A DNA stretch of 64,000 nucleotides, taken from contig NZ_QXED01000005.1 of NCBI RefSeq assembly GCF_003583365.1, forward strand, positions 620,001-684,000, written 5' to 3'. Below, piece by piece: positions 44,829 to 54,274 of this stretch; positions within the stretch are counted from its first letter, which is position 1, and each line of letters starts with the position of its first letter. The position numbers were made by a program, and so were the translations under genes. The notes under the pieces are model-generated. The model had not been told where the DNA came from and searched no databases. It was given only the letters and a program-made list of their open reading frames with translations. The stretch comes from Fibrisoma montanum. GTDB lineage: Bacteria > Bacteroidota > Bacteroidia > Cytophagales > Spirosomataceae.

Positions 44829-44879
44829 AGTTTTCGGTCAGGACTGGTTGACGATCATCATGGGTTCTACCCGAAAACC
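44829..44879. repeat. GTTTTCGG inverted repeat, rpoZ-coaBC spacer
   Basis: GTTTTCGG at 44829-44836 and CCGAAAAC at 44872-44879 form a pair across a 35-nt loop, next to GGTTTACGGTTTACAG direct repeats (44810-44823). Same family as at 42.56 and 57.9 kb. Confidence 0.45.
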
Positions 44880-44963
44880 GTATCCAGCCAACCAAATACC
44901 ATACCCCAAAAATAAAGCCGCACGGTGAAATTCCCGGCGGCTCTGTTGTTGGTGGGGCGATGT

Positions 44964-45275
44964 CTACTGCTGCTCTTCTTCGTTGTAGCGCCAGTATACC
45001 TTGCCTTCCAGAAATTCATCGGTGGCGATGGATGTCGGCTTCGGCATGCGCTCGTAAAACTTGGAAATCTCGATCTGTTCGCGGTTCTCGAATACCTCTT
45101 CAAGGTTGTCAACGGCCGATACAAACTCAGACAGCTTGTTGCTCAGTTCTTCCTTGTTTTTGGAAGCAATCTGCCGGGCACGTTTCGAAATGATCGACAC
45201 GGATTCGTAAAGATTTCCGGTCATAGCCGCAATCTTGTCATTGTCGCGGGTAATGATAGATTGATTGGTCGCCAT
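44964..45275 (-). CDS. rpoZ: RNA polymerase omega subunit
   Basis: 103-residue Rpb6/omega homologue. It has the family N-terminal half (ITRDNDKIAAMTGNLYESVSII shortened here to NLYESVSIISKRARQI) and an acidic extension. It stabilises the beta' subunit of RNA polymerase. It lies 73 bp after bamD and upstream of coaBC on the same strand. The length is typical of Bacteroidota. Confidence 0.88.
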   Translation of the reverse strand: MATNQSIITRDNDKIAAMTGNLYESVSIISKRARQIASKNKEELSNKLSEFVSAVDNLEEVFENREQIEISKFYERMPKPTSIATDEFLEGKVYWRYNEEEQQ

Positions 45276-45348
45276 ACGTTTCTATTCTTGATTAAAAAGC
45301 CGGCCTCGACTAGCTGAGTAGCAGTTGGCCAGCGTCAATTTATGCTGA

Positions 45349-46242
45349 TTATTCGTTTGCAGCGGTAACCTTGGACGGCCGGTTCGGGTCCGGTTTTGGC
45401 TGTTGTTTTTCTTTTTCCAGCTTATCCATCCGTTCGATTTCCTTCTGGCTGGTTTCGTACATTTTCTCCGCCTGCTTCACAAACTTGCTGTTCGGGTACT
45501 TATCGACGAATGCCTGATAGTAACCGATTGCTTCCTGATAACGTTCCTTCTGTTTCGTTTCCAGGCTGTTTTTAGCCAGGCTGTACTGCGCGTCAAACTT
45601 CAGATAAGCAAGTTCCTCGTTGTATTCTGAATCAGGAAATTCTTTCTGGAAGTTGTTAATGGCAATTACCGACGACTTGTACGAGGCAATGTTGAACCCA
45701 CTGGTTTTATAGTACAGAACGGCTTTTTCGTAGGCTTTCCGCTCCAGCTTCCGGCGCAGTTCCAGAATCATCTTCGTGCAATCATCGCGGTACTGGCTGC
45801 TCGGATAGGCGTTAATAAAGTCCTGCAGGGCAGACGTTGCCGTCAACGTATTGGACTGATCGAGGTTAAAACCCGGCGTGTCCTTATACAGCGACAGGGC
45901 ATACATATACATAGCCTCCTGAGCGTAGTCGCTGCGGGCAAAGGTCTCGTAAAACTTCTTGAACAGCGTAGCACTGAGCAGATACTGCTGCTGGTGATAC
46001 TGAGTATAGGCGTAATAAAACTGAGCCATCTCGGATTCCGTGCTTCCTTTCAGTACCGGAATCAATTCTTCGAACAGGATACCCGCACGATACCAGTCTC
46101 CTTTCTTGTAATACTGGACAGCTCCTTTGTATTTCTCGTCGTCGGTTCCGTGTTTCTGCAATTTTGAAAACGGGCTGCATGAACCCAGTAAAACCACAAT
46201 CCAGGCGCTCAACAGAACCCTAACGATAAGTCGTTGTTGCAT
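45349..46242 (-). CDS. bamD: outer-membrane protein assembly factor BamD
   Basis: 297 residues with start at ATG 46242 (MQQRLIVRVLLSAWIVVLLG). The frame is open from 46299 but a -7 promoter box lies between. Lipoprotein signal with lipobox LLGSCS. The mature protein is five TPR motifs (YYKKGDWYRAGILFEEL, FYYAYTQYHQQQY) that dock to BamA. It inserts barrel proteins in the outer membrane. First gene of the conserved operon. Confidence 0.94.
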   Translation of the reverse strand: MQQRLIVRVLLSAWIVVLLGSCSPFSKLQKHGTDDEKYKGAVQYYKKGDWYRAGILFEELIPVLKGSTESEMAQFYYAYTQYHQQQYLLSATLFKKFYETFARSDYAQEAMYMYALSLYKDTPGFNLDQSNTLTATSALQDFINAYPSSQYRDDCTKMILELRRKLERKAYEKAVLYYKTSGFNIASYKSSVIAINNFQKEFPDSEYNEELAYLKFDAQYSLAKNSLETKQKERYQEAIGYYQAFVDKYPNSKFVKQAEKMYETSQKEIERMDKLEKEKQQPKPDPNRPSKVTAANE

Positions 46243-46249
46243 AAGGCTA

Positions 46250-46257
46250 CAAAGATA
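46250..46257 (-). promoter_or_regulatory. bamD promoter -7 box
   Basis: Minus-strand TATCTTTG, exact TAnnTTTG, ending 7 bp before the bamD ATG. It predicts a leaderless or nearly leaderless mRNA. A TTG at 46272-46274 is 14 bp away, shorter than usual. Confidence 0.6.
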
Positions 46258-46413
46258 CAAAAAATACCGGCCAACAGGGAAATGGCCGTACCTTTTCAAC
46301 GAAGGGAAAGCGGGTATAGTGCCGGAATCAGGCAGGAAAACGACGGGTTTGCGGGCAAGGGGGCGTTAAATAGTGTTAAAACGGGGTAGCTGGGCCAACC
46401 CCGTATCAACCCG

Positions 46414-47070
46414 CTACTGATGCCGCACGAGCAGTTTCTTCGTCGCTACGATTTTGCCGTTCAGCGACAGACGGTACAGATAATAGCCCGTTGCCAGTTC
46501 GCGGGTCTGGATACGGATCTTGCGCTCATTCTGATCCAGCGAATACTCGGCAATGGGCGACCCCAGGATGTTCAACAGGGTCAGCCGGGCGTCGCCGACG
46601 GGGCCGTTGATCTGGTAATCGATCTCAGCAAATTCGCTGGCTGGGTTTGGGTAGATGTTTGAGACCGATATGCGGTCATTGGCAAACATCCGTTCCTCTA
46701 CCTTGCTTTCCGGCTCAGCAACGGCACGTGATTCGCTAACCACCGACGGCGTTGATTCGGCTACAACCGACCGGGCTGCGGGCTTGGCGGCAGTTGGCGC
46801 CACCAGCAATGAGCGGTAATACTCATTGATAGTCGTGTTCTTGCGGGGAGCGCCAAGCCGATCAAAGCTGCTCAGCGCCGGGGGGGGAGCTATTGAAAAA
46901 TACGATGATCGTAACGATTTAGAGGCTGGTCGACTAACAGACGACCGGCCCAGCTCCAACCGGCTACCGCTCTTCTGAACATCGCTGTCCCGGGCTGCGG
47001 TCTGCGCCTGCAGCGGGGGAGCGACCAGAGAGAGGCCGATTAGTAAACCAAAAAGTATATATTGTTTCAT
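46414..47070 (-). CDS. T9SS type A sorted protein
   Basis: 218 residues. Signal peptide MKQYILFGLLIGLSLVAPPLQAQ. The middle is low-complexity Ser/Ala/Arg-rich. The last ~80 residues are a type A sorting domain (ISVSNIYPNPASEFAEIDYQ, LATGYYLYRLSLNGKIVATK), so the T9SS secretes it. No enzyme domain is visible. It lies between bamD and the OstA-like gene on the minus strand. Confidence 0.82.
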   Translation of the reverse strand: MKQYILFGLLIGLSLVAPPLQAQTAARDSDVQKSGSRLELGRSSVSRPASKSLRSSYFSIAPPPALSSFDRLGAPRKNTTINEYYRSLLVAPTAAKPAARSVVAESTPSVVSESRAVAEPESKVEERMFANDRISVSNIYPNPASEFAEIDYQINGPVGDARLTLLNILGSPIAEYSLDQNERKIRIQTRELATGYYLYRLSLNGKIVATKKLLVRHQ

Positions 47071-47168
47071 GAAGATTCACTTTCGGATACGCACATTTAG
47101 TCACCACAAACCTATTCATCGAAAAAGACAAAGTCAACGGGCGTCCGTCTAAAAAATTGTTAAATAAC

Positions 47169-48917
47169 TTACTTTTCACTCGTTAGAACCGTCTTTTTAG
47201 CCAAAGGTTTAACGCCGGGTTTCTTTTTCGGCGAATTTTTGTTAACCGGTTGCGCCGGCGGGGGCGTTTCAAGCCATAAAACCTGGCCTTTTGTCGGTTT
47301 TTCCTCCTGTCGCCACCGGAACCCATCCAGTTCTTTCACGTCACCCACAATCTCGTGTGGGGGTACGAATTTAGAGTCCGGCTGTCCGTAGAACCGGATT
47401 GTACCCACTTTGCTGTCGGTAAATTCAAGGTTCATACGACTACATTCAACATGATTCATGCCAATGAGCTTGTTTTTGTCATCAACAGCGAAGTAAATGC
47501 TCTGGCCGTTTCCTTCAACGATAACCCGTTCCAGCTCAGTTTTCTGCTCCGGTGCGGTGGTGGTTGATCCGGGGGGCACCGGCCGGGCGGAGGCTGTCAG
47601 TTCGCCTTTGGGGCCGACTGCTGTGGTGGCCACGGGCTTCGTGGCGAAGTAGGCTGTAATGGTCCGGCCTTTGATCTGGTTAAAATTCTGGAGCGTATCC
47701 AGGGAGATAACAAAGGCCTTGGCCCGCAGATACATCGTATGGATGCGGTTATTTTTCAGAAAGGCCCGCATGGAATCGGCTTCCATCTGGTACTTGTTCT
47801 GACTCCAGACAATGGGCTTTTTGTAAAAATAAATGGTTGAATCGGCGGTGTTATAAATCAGCGAGTCGCACTTGCTTTGCAGGTCTGATTTGAATACGTA
47901 CACGTTCTTGTGAGCCAGCAACCGACGCGTATTAGTCTCCTTGTTGTCGAACGAGAACAGCGTATCGGCCCGCAGAAACAGGGTATCCTGCCCACTGATG
48001 CTCTTGGCAACGGCATGGCCCGTCACCCGTGAGATGCCAATTTTACCGTTATACCGGACATGATCGCCTAAAATAATAGCCTGTTTGTCTTTTGCGACCA
48101 TAATCACATGCCCCCGGGCAACCCCCAGTTCGGTGATGTTATCGTAGTAAAGCGAATCGCCGGTGAGCCGGTATTTGGGGGTTTCGACGGTAGCCCGGCG
48201 CTGGAAATTCGATATGCGCGATACGGTATTGTACTGGCCTTCTACGGCCGTCAGAACCCCATCTTTGCTGACAATGCGCGTTGGCCCCTGAAACGTTGCA
48301 ATCTTGCTCAGCGAATTGTACAGCAGGGAATCGGCGGTAAGGGTGTATTTCGGGTTTACCAGTTTAACGTCGTCTTTGAACGTGAACTGCTTGGAGCGGG
48401 TGTCGTAGTAGCCCTCGCGGCTGGTCAGCACGTTTTCATTGTCGACAATCCGGCCCGGCGTAGGGTAATGGGCAATGCCCCCCTGCATGTCGTAGTCGAG
48501 CCGGGCGGTCGTCAGCGTCATCTTACGGTCTTTCATGACTACGTGTCCGCGCAGGTTCGCCTGGCGTACATTGCCGTAGTAGAACATGGTATCGCCCCGG
48601 ACGCTGATGGTGTCGCCCTGAATGATGCGGACGTTGCCATACGCTTCAATTACGTTGGTCGTTACGTTCTGAATGGCGAGGTTGCAGTACATTAGCACCC
48701 CTTTGTGCCGGAACCGAACGTTATTGTACAGCTTGCGGATAACCTGACCGGGCGTGTTCAGAACAACCAGGCTGTCGGCACCGGGCGGCAATAGCTCAAC
48801 CTTATCGCCGGGACCACCCGCCGACGGACGACCCGGCTGGGTCTGGGCGATGGCAGGGCCAAGCAACGAGCCAAGCAGAAAAAACGACAGCACTAAGCGG
48901 AACAACGTTCGATACAT
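47169..48917 (-). CDS. OstA/LptA-like LPS transport protein
   Basis: 582 residues with start at ATG 48917 (MYRTLFRLVLSFFLLGSLLG), a signal peptide; 10 extra upstream codons overlap the promoter. The body is many OstA/LptA beta-jellyroll repeats (VIEAYGNVRIIQGDTISVRGDTMFYYGN is shortened: GNVRIIQGDTISVRGDTMFY). C-terminal text ends with a Lys-rich tail (NSPKKKPGVKPLAKK). It would form the periplasmic LPS bridge that LptC starts, although it is much longer than LptA. Located 34 bp from divergent tilS. Confidence 0.88.
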   Translation of the reverse strand: MYRTLFRLVLSFFLLGSLLGPAIAQTQPGRPSAGGPGDKVELLPPGADSLVVLNTPGQVIRKLYNNVRFRHKGVLMYCNLAIQNVTTNVIEAYGNVRIIQGDTISVRGDTMFYYGNVRQANLRGHVVMKDRKMTLTTARLDYDMQGGIAHYPTPGRIVDNENVLTSREGYYDTRSKQFTFKDDVKLVNPKYTLTADSLLYNSLSKIATFQGPTRIVSKDGVLTAVEGQYNTVSRISNFQRRATVETPKYRLTGDSLYYDNITELGVARGHVIMVAKDKQAIILGDHVRYNGKIGISRVTGHAVAKSISGQDTLFLRADTLFSFDNKETNTRRLLAHKNVYVFKSDLQSKCDSLIYNTADSTIYFYKKPIVWSQNKYQMEADSMRAFLKNNRIHTMYLRAKAFVISLDTLQNFNQIKGRTITAYFATKPVATTAVGPKGELTASARPVPPGSTTTAPEQKTELERVIVEGNGQSIYFAVDDKNKLIGMNHVECSRMNLEFTDSKVGTIRFYGQPDSKFVPPHEIVGDVKELDGFRWRQEEKPTKGQVLWLETPPPAQPVNKNSPKKKPGVKPLAKKTVLTSEK

Positions 48918-48922
48918 GTTTG

Positions 48923-48930
48923 CAAAACTA
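48923..48930 (-). promoter_or_regulatory. OstA-like gene -7 box
   Basis: Minus-strand TAGTTTTG, exact TAnnTTTG, 5 bp before the OstA-like ATG. This predicts a leaderless transcript. It lies in the 33-bp spacer shared with tilS. Confidence 0.55.
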
Positions 48931-48950
48931 CGGCTTCGGGCCGACACCCC

Positions 48951-50288
48951 ATGTTGGAGCGTAATTTTTTAGAATTTATTAACGGAAACCGATTGTTTGG
49001 ATCGGCCGATCGGGTACTGCTTGCAGTCAGTGGCGGACTGGATTCGGTGGTGATGACGCATTTGTTTCACCAGATTCGACAGCCGTTTGCCATTGCCCAT
49101 GTGAACTTCGGACTACGCGGAGACGAGTCGGATGCCGATGCCCATTTTGTACAAAACAAAGCCCGAGAGTACGGGGTTCCGTTTCATCTGACCCGTTTCG
49201 ACACCACCGCCGAAGCCGACCAGCGGGGCATTTCCATCCAGATGGCTGCCCGCGACCTGCGGTACGACTGGTTTGCGCAACTCGTTCAGCAGGAGGGCTA
49301 TGCCTGTGTGGCTACGGCCCATCATCAGAACGACGTACTCGAAACCCTATTGCTGAACCTCGTGCGCGGTACGGGGCTGGCCGGTCTCCATGGCATTGCC
49401 GTCCGGCAAAATACCGTAGTACGTCCGCTCTTGTTCGTGACCCGTGACGAACTGGAAACCTACGCCCGTGAGCAAGGACTCCACTGGCGCGAAGATCGTT
49501 CGAATGCAGAGGATACATATGCCCGAAATCGACTGCGCCATCATGTCGTGCCGGTGTTGGAGAGCCTGAATCCGGGCTTGCTGCATACCGTTCCGCATAC
49601 GGTCGGGCGGCTTCGGGCGGCCGAAACGCTGATGCGGGAGGAACTGGAGCGCTCGTGGCAGGCCGTAGCCGACAGGCGCGACGACCGGATTCTGCTCAAA
49701 GCCGACGCTTTGCTCAACCTGACCGAGCCGGACTTTCGCTTGGCAGAATGGCTGAAACCGTACGGCTTTTCGGCCGACCAGTCAGCCCGGATGGGGCAGG
49801 CACTACGTAATCAACCCGGGCAGATTTTCCAGTCGGCAACGTACCGGATAACCCACGAGCGCGACGGGCTGCTGATAACTCCCCTGAGCGCGTCATTGGC
49901 CTACAGCCTGACCGTTGAGGCACTGCCGGATGGACCCGTGGACGTAGCCGGACAGTTTTCGCTGGCGTTTGCGGTGTTTGACCGACCGGCTGATTTCCGG
50001 CCTCCGGCGGATGCGGCAACGGCCTGCTTCGATGCCGACCGGCTTCGCTGGCCGCTGACAGTCCGGCCCTGGCAGCAGGGGGATCGCTTCCGGCCGCTGG
50101 GCCTGAACGGACATAAGCTGGTCAGCGATCTGCTGACTGACCAGAAAGTGAGTCGCCCGGATCGGGAACGTACGGCCGTCCTGCTTTCAGACAATCAGAT
50201 TGCCTGGGTGATTGGCCGACGGCTGGATCACCGCTTCCGGGTAACGACCGAAACCAAACGGATCATGCTGGTGACGATTCGGTCGTAG
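48951..50288 (+). CDS. tilS: tRNA(Ile)-lysidine synthase
   Basis: 445 residues. The N-type ATP pyrophosphatase domain has the PP-loop VSGGLDSVVM (27-32 core). It makes lysidine at the wobble base of tRNA-Ile CAU, so it reads AUA codons. The C-terminal domain (VRPWQQGDRFRPLGL) is the TilS substrate-binding region. Cytoplasmic, essential in most bacteria. Its ATG is only 33 bp from the divergent OstA-like gene. Confidence 0.95.
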   Translation: MLERNFLEFINGNRLFGSADRVLLAVSGGLDSVVMTHLFHQIRQPFAIAHVNFGLRGDESDADAHFVQNKAREYGVPFHLTRFDTTAEADQRGISIQMAARDLRYDWFAQLVQQEGYACVATAHHQNDVLETLLLNLVRGTGLAGLHGIAVRQNTVVRPLLFVTRDELETYAREQGLHWREDRSNAEDTYARNRLRHHVVPVLESLNPGLLHTVPHTVGRLRAAETLMREELERSWQAVADRRDDRILLKADALLNLTEPDFRLAEWLKPYGFSADQSARMGQALRNQPGQIFQSATYRITHERDGLLITPLSASLAYSLTVEALPDGPVDVAGQFSLAFAVFDRPADFRPPADAATACFDADRLRWPLTVRPWQQGDRFRPLGLNGHKLVSDLLTDQKVSRPDRERTAVLLSDNQIAWVIGRRLDHRFRVTTETKRIMLVTIRS

Positions 50289-50307
50289 GGGTTTACTACG
50301 GCCTGCA

Positions 50308-50619
50308 TCAGCCTACGTAGCGAACCGTGCCTTCCTCAAAGGACACGAACTGAGCCGTTTGGTTGATCCACTCGGTAATGACCGGCGACGTAGCGGTTTG
50401 CTGCTGAGCGGCCTTGACGGCGGCTTCGTCTTCCCAGCGAATCAGCATCAGCCAGTTTTCTCCGCCCAGGTGCAGAAGCTCGGTGCTTACGTGCCCGGCC
50501 AGCGAACCGGTAAACCGCTCGACTTCGGCCCGGCCCTCCAGAAAGGCGGAGGTGTTTTCAGGGGTGACGGTGAACCGGATGATTTCAAGCACCTGGTCGA
50601 GGGTGGGTCGATTTGTCAT
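50308..50619 (-). CDS. antibiotic biosynthesis monooxygenase (ABM) domain protein
   Basis: 103 residues, one ABM-like ferredoxin fold (IIRFTVTPENTSAFLEGRAE, WLMLIRWEDEAAVKAAQQ). Family members are quinol monooxygenases or heme-degrading enzymes. The active residues cannot be picked here. It is convergent with tilS and has the lipoprotein gene upstream on the same strand. Confidence 0.78.
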   Translation of the reverse strand: MTNRPTLDQVLEIIRFTVTPENTSAFLEGRAEVERFTGSLAGHVSTELLHLGGENWLMLIRWEDEAAVKAAQQQTATSPVITEWINQTAQFVSFEEGTVRYVG

Positions 50620-50632
50620 AAAATGGCGGTTA

Positions 50633-51433
50633 TTACTCTATTTTTAAGGGGATTGGGTTTTCAAGTAATGAGGTAATGAAGCTATTGACGGTTTGTTGAC
50701 CACCGCCTAAATTGTTGTACACCCCGACTACCCGGGGGCGGATCCGGGTTTTCTCGGCGTACAGAACCGCCCGAATGGCACCCAGCGATTGAATTGCGTT
50801 CTGAACCGATGTCTGATTGATTTCACTGGGTAACGGTATTGACCCGGAAATGCCTTCACCACTGATTCCAAGCGTCTGGATGACTAAGGTACCGGAAATT
50901 TGCTTAGCCTGAGCTGACACACCCAACGCCAGTAGATTGCCCAGGTCAACGGACCCTTCATTGACCGTAATATTGGCCGTTAGCCGCAAACCAACGCCAA
51001 TGTAAACCGGAACGAGCAGGTCCGGATTGGGCTTGTAGGTTACCGAAGCTGATCTCTGATACGGATTGGTTTCATTCGGCGTGGTCTTTACTTCTACCCC
51101 GAAGGACTTTGTATCAAACTTAATGTAGTCCAGCACGACCACATAACTACCGCCCTTAACGCCGATCTTGGCCGGGCCAAACGTCAGACCACCCTCGCTA
51201 TCAAACTGACCGATGGCCAGCCTGACGGTCTCATCGGGGAGGGCATCCAGAATTTTTGAACTGTTCACGGTTGTGACTGCCTGCGGGCTCAGTACTTCAA
51301 CCGGTAACGGATCGATAGGCGTATAGCCATACGTCGGTGATTTTTTGACATCGCCCAGCGTAGTGGGCAGTTTTGAACTGGCACACCCGAAGAGCAGACC
51401 GACCAGAAGCAGAAGAACATGTTGACAGTTCAT
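50633..51433 (-). CDS. uncharacterised lipoprotein
   Basis: 266 residues with lipobox LLFGCAS. No recognised domain. Beta-rich, with a Gly-rich C-terminus (VVGVYNNLGGGQQTVNSF). It ends 14 bp before the ABM start and so probably forms an operon with it. Confidence 0.6.
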   Translation of the reverse strand: MNCQHVLLLLVGLLFGCASSKLPTTLGDVKKSPTYGYTPIDPLPVEVLSPQAVTTVNSSKILDALPDETVRLAIGQFDSEGGLTFGPAKIGVKGGSYVVVLDYIKFDTKSFGVEVKTTPNETNPYQRSASVTYKPNPDLLVPVYIGVGLRLTANITVNEGSVDLGNLLALGVSAQAKQISGTLVIQTLGISGEGISGSIPLPSEINQTSVQNAIQSLGAIRAVLYAEKTRIRPRVVGVYNNLGGGQQTVNSFITSLLENPIPLKIE

Positions 51434-51845
51434 GGGATGGAGATGGTTTAAAGGCTTGACTTAGGCCCGGTAAAGCGATTGTGTAAGTGAATGACCGTAA
51501 AGTATAACCGCCTGACGGAGCAGTCAACAGGAGTGAAATTGTGTTAATTAACAGCGAGTTGACCTGTTCAGTGAAAAAGCTCTGCTGCTGCTGTCTTTGT
51601 CGTTGAGCCGATGATAAATGGTAACAAATTCTTTCGGGCTACTTACCTTGTGTTCTCTTATGTGTGCCGAATTTTTTGAGAGTGAAAGCAGTATGACTTA
51701 TCCGCCATACGTTAAAAATTGTATTTTTAACATGAAATAGGCGGGAATGTGGCTATTTTATATGAAATAATATATTCCCTGAATTCTGGCATTCTATTTG
51801 ATACATTCTGGGTAAACCCATAGTTTACCACTAATACTTACACCC
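51434..51845. other. AT-rich upstream region of the PorE-like gene
   Basis: 412 bp without a gene. It contains a perfect palindrome GTTAAAAAT / ATTTTTAAC (51711-51731, 3-nt loop) and a GGTAAAC / GTTTACC pair near 51813. The AT-rich stretch before 51846 is likely an UP-like region. No exact TAnnTTTG was found. Confidence 0.45.
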
Positions 51846-54143
51846 ATGAACCGAATTGTACGGGTCTTGCTGTTCGCGGGACTGGCCTTGTGGAGCCTGA
51901 CTGCTCAGGCGCAGAGTACGCGGTTGCGAGCGGCCAATAAGCAATTTGACAACTTAAGCTACGTCACCGCCGTGCGGATGTACGAAGAGTTCCTGCGGAC
52001 GGATAAGAAGAAAGATCCGGTCGAAACCCGCGAAGCGCTGACCAAACTTGGTTACAGCTACCGGAAGCTGCAGGATACCCGTAATGCCGAACGCGTGTAC
52101 GGCGAACTGGTCAAAAACTACAACGACCTCGACAGCGAAATGTACCTCTTTTATGCACAGGCACTGGCCGCCAACGGGAAGTACCGCGAGTCGCAGAAGA
52201 TGTACAGCCGCTACGGCGAGCAGCAGAGCGAAGACCTGCGCGGGCGTAAGTTCACCGTGTCGTACATGGACGTAAACCGGTTCTATCGCGATTCGTCGTC
52301 GTACCGGGTGCATAACATTCCCATCAACTCACGGCAGGCTGATTTCAGCCCGATGTTTTACAAAGGCGGTCTGGTGTTCGTATCGTCGCGCGATGAGTCG
52401 GGCGTAATCCGCCGGGTGTTTAGCTGGAACCAGACGCCGTTCCTGGATTTATATTTCCACCCCGATACGAACCAGCTCAAGGTGCCGAACATCGAACGGC
52501 GGCCGAGTATGGCCATGCTGGGGGGCGGCAACACCGAAGCCAAGCCCATCGAGGCCATGGAGGAAACGACATCGGCCGAAGAACAGCAGCCGTTGACAAA
52601 AGCACAGAAATTCAGCCGGACGCTGAACACCAAATACCACGAGGGACCCGTTACGTTCACGAAAGACCAGAGTTTCATCGTGTTCACCCGGAACAACGGT
52701 GCCAAAGGCAAGGCCGGAAAAAGCCAGGAGGGCGTACGGAAACTGAAACTGTACTCGGCCGTTAATAAAAACGGCAAGTGGACTGATGTGCAGGACCTGC
52801 CGTTCAACAGTGCGGAATACTCGGTTGGACACCCGGCGTTCACGCCCGACAATACCCGGATGTATTTCGTCTCGGATATGCCCGGTGGCTACGGTGGAAC
52901 GGATGTTTACGTCGTGGAATTCAACAACGGCCAGTGGGGAACGCCCGTAAACATGGGCCGGGAAATTAATACGGAGGGTAACGAAATGTTCCCGTACGTC
53001 GATGAAACCGGTAACCTGTACTTTGCGTCGGATGGCCACGAAGGCCTGGGGGGGCTGGATATTTTCTACGCCGAACTGAAAGACGGCGTCGCCTACAAGG
53101 GTGTTGAGAACGTAGGGGCACCGATCAACTCCGAAAAAGATGATTTCGGCCTGATCACCGACGCCAGCCGCACGACGGGCTTCTTTAGCAGTAACCGGAA
53201 AAAAGGCATTACCGACGATGATATCTACAGCTTCAAGCGGACCTGCAAGCAACTCAACATTCTGGTCTACGATGCCAAAACGAATATGCCGCTCGAAAAT
53301 GCCGACGTGCGTATCCTGCGCAATGGTTCCAGCCAGGACCTGCGGCTGACCAACGTCGAGGGCCGTGCCGAACTTTGCGTAGAATCCAATGCGGAATATG
53401 AATTCAAAGCCGTGAAAGAAGGATTTGCCATGAACAGCGTGCGGTTCTCAACCCTGACGCAGTCGAGCAAGCCGGTGATGAACGTATCAATCTACCTCGA
53501 ACGCTCCGAGAATACCATCATGAAGGGTGTCGTGAAAACCGAAGTCAACCAGAAACCGGCTTCCGGAGTAAAGGTGACTCTGCGTAACGAGAAAGACAAG
53601 TCGGAGCAAACGGTGGTGACCGGGCCGGATGGCGGCTACGAGTTCGCGATGAAACCAAACGCTCCGTACACGCTGACGGCTCAGAAAGATCAGTACGCAG
53701 TCAAAAAAGCGAAGTATGGCAAGCAGCCCAAGAAAGCAACAAATAAGGTGGTTACCGATTCGGTCGGTATCTACGGGGTCGGGGATGTATTCCAGCTCAA
53801 AAACATCTACTACGACCTGAACAAGTTCTTTATCCGGCCCGATGCAGCCCGCGAACTGGATCGTCTGGTGGGGCTGTTGAAGGAATACCCCGAGATGAAG
53901 GTGGAGATCCGGTCGCATACGGATGCGCGGGCCAGCGACGGCTATAACATCCGGTTGTCGGAAAACCGGGCCCGTGCAGCACTCGACTACATCGTCAGCC
54001 GGGGCATCACCCCGAGCCGGCTCGTAGCCCGCGGATACGGCGAAAGTGAAATTGTAAACGGTTGCGTGGATGGGGTGAACTGTTCAGAAAATGAGCACCA
54101 GCAGAACCGCCGGACCGAGTTCAAAATATTGGCTGTGCAGTAA
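51846..54143 (+). CDS. PorE-like OmpA-family T9SS protein
   Basis: 765 residues. Signal peptide ends at AQAQS. Order: TPR-like repeats (25-160), a WD40-like PD40 propeller (about 165-470; FSPMFYKGGLVFVSSRD, MYFVSDMPGGYGGTDVYVVE), two carboxypeptidase-regulatory-like domains (about 475-640) and an OmpA peptidoglycan-binding domain (about 650-765; FQLKNIYYDLNKFFIRPDA, IRSHTDARASDGYNIRLSENRA). This architecture is that of PorE, which anchors the T9SS to peptidoglycan. No PorP/SprF gene is adjacent. It ends at a terminator. Confidence 0.9.
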   Translation: MNRIVRVLLFAGLALWSLTAQAQSTRLRAANKQFDNLSYVTAVRMYEEFLRTDKKKDPVETREALTKLGYSYRKLQDTRNAERVYGELVKNYNDLDSEMYLFYAQALAANGKYRESQKMYSRYGEQQSEDLRGRKFTVSYMDVNRFYRDSSSYRVHNIPINSRQADFSPMFYKGGLVFVSSRDESGVIRRVFSWNQTPFLDLYFHPDTNQLKVPNIERRPSMAMLGGGNTEAKPIEAMEETTSAEEQQPLTKAQKFSRTLNTKYHEGPVTFTKDQSFIVFTRNNGAKGKAGKSQEGVRKLKLYSAVNKNGKWTDVQDLPFNSAEYSVGHPAFTPDNTRMYFVSDMPGGYGGTDVYVVEFNNGQWGTPVNMGREINTEGNEMFPYVDETGNLYFASDGHEGLGGLDIFYAELKDGVAYKGVENVGAPINSEKDDFGLITDASRTTGFFSSNRKKGITDDDIYSFKRTCKQLNILVYDAKTNMPLENADVRILRNGSSQDLRLTNVEGRAELCVESNAEYEFKAVKEGFAMNSVRFSTLTQSSKPVMNVSIYLERSENTIMKGVVKTEVNQKPASGVKVTLRNEKDKSEQTVVTGPDGGYEFAMKPNAPYTLTAQKDQYAVKKAKYGKQPKKATNKVVTDSVGIYGVGDVFQLKNIYYDLNKFFIRPDAARELDRLVGLLKEYPEMKVEIRSHTDARASDGYNIRLSENRARAALDYIVSRGITPSRLVARGYGESEIVNGCVDGVNCSENEHQQNRRTEFKILAVQ

Positions 54144-54172
54144 GGTACGCGAATCAGACAGATGAAGGAGTG

Positions 54173-54200
54173 GCGTGGGTCGTAGGGCCCACGCTTTTTT
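54173..54200 (+). terminator. terminator of the PorE-like gene
   Basis: Stem GCGTGGG / CCCACGC with an 8-nt loop followed by six T residues, 30 bp after the stop codon. Confidence 0.92.
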
Positions 54201-54274
54201 GTTTCTCTACCAAAAGACGGCTGATGTTAGCTATGATGTGTTATTAACAACTTCATAGCCGTCAATGCCTTTTA

